DNA from: Martelella radicis | Lineage (GTDB): Bacteria; Pseudomonadota; Alphaproteobacteria; Rhizobiales; Rhizobiaceae | NCBI RefSeq assembly: GCF_014196625.1 | Contig: NZ_JACIDZ010000009.1 | Span: forward strand, 143,298 to 207,297 | Reading direction: 5' to 3' | Length of the DNA: 64,000 bases | Shown: positions 63,908 to 64,000 of the stretch, piece by piece | Layout of the letters: every line of letters begins with the position of its first letter | Numbering within the stretch: position 1 is the first letter of the stretch | Program-made: the position numbers and the translations under genes | Notes under the pieces: model-generated | Database searches by the model: none | The model's input: only the letters and a program-made list of their open reading frames with translations | What the model was told of the DNA's origin: nothing

Positions 63908-64000
63908 TGTTGATTGCCACTGAGAACTGACCCGGTGTGGCCTGATATTTCCATTGAGAATTGACCCATGTTCCAACCTTCCCTCGCATGTTTTGAGCGG
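63905..64000. mobile_element. end of an IS21-like insertion sequence (partial)
   Basis: Two related short repeats occur at a spacing typical of IS21-family termini: CACTGAGAACTGACCCGG at about 63918 and CATTGAGAATTGACCC at about 63951. The element would start near TGTTGATTG (63908) and extend beyond the window; istA/istB are not visible. It interrupts the FtsH-like frame. Confidence 0.6.

Overview
The window looks like chromosome of a Rhizobiales (Hyphomicrobiales) alphaproteobacterium, probably Rhizobiaceae- or Aurantimonadaceae-like. The evidence is high GC, a complete PhyR/NepR/EcfG general stress response locus with exact EcfG-type promoters (GGAAC-N16/17-CGTT), the split F0 operon atpI-B-E-b'-b, a RirA-type iron operator, HWE-family kinases, Usg, and EF-P/EpmA. 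Genus was not determined.

Left part (1 to about 25.2 kb) is accessory DNA. Positions 1-5428 are the early end of a Mu-like transposable prophage running leftward out of the window: a divergently transcribed repressor, a Ner-like regulator, small early genes, a ParB-like protein and a MuA-type DDE transposase cut by the window edge. Positions 6799-14281 form an unusual array. Three copies of a roughly 125-135 bp block (8119, 10911, 13217) contain the upstream region and first codons of a tyrosine integrase. Only the last block leads into a complete integrase (13289-14281). Each block closes a gene cassette: (1) a PD-(D/E)XK nuclease plus an unknown partner; (2) a membrane-anchored DarT-like DNA ADP-ribosyltransferase plus a NADAR antitoxin; (3) a zinc-ribbon membrane peptide plus a PAS-GGDEF-EAL protein. 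This integron-like layout, with a toxin-antitoxin/defence cargo, is the most interesting thing in the window. It is followed by 1.8 kb of gene-poor DNA, a serine recombinase, a few unknown genes, and a type I restriction-modification operon (hsdM-hsdS-hsdR plus a YgjP-like metallopeptidase). A two-TM protein gene lies divergent from hsdM. A tRNA-Ser(CGA) at 25207 marks the right edge of this accessory block.

Right part (25.5-63.5 kb) is mostly core genome. It holds a ferric-siderophore ABC importer (binding protein divergent from two permeases and an ATPase, with a RirA-type box); copper genes (PCuAC, DUF2946); the general stress response locus with two HWE kinases and stress genes (CsbD, DUF1328, PRC-barrel, DUF883/YqjE-like); a phosphoribosyltransferase and CorA; the F0 ATP synthase operon; folD, a RAM-domain protein, a succinate-semialdehyde dehydrogenase, efp/epmA, a GH5 glucanase and purU; two aldo/keto reductases and usg; a nucleoside uptake and salvage operon (BMP-type ABC transporter, cdd, punA, deoC, deoA); and msrA. 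A tRNA-Ser(GGA) at 63421 ends this core segment. Beyond it lie the C-terminal remnant of an FtsH/AAA-protease-like gene and the end of an IS21-like element.

All calls come from reading the sequence and recalled family motifs. No database search was run.
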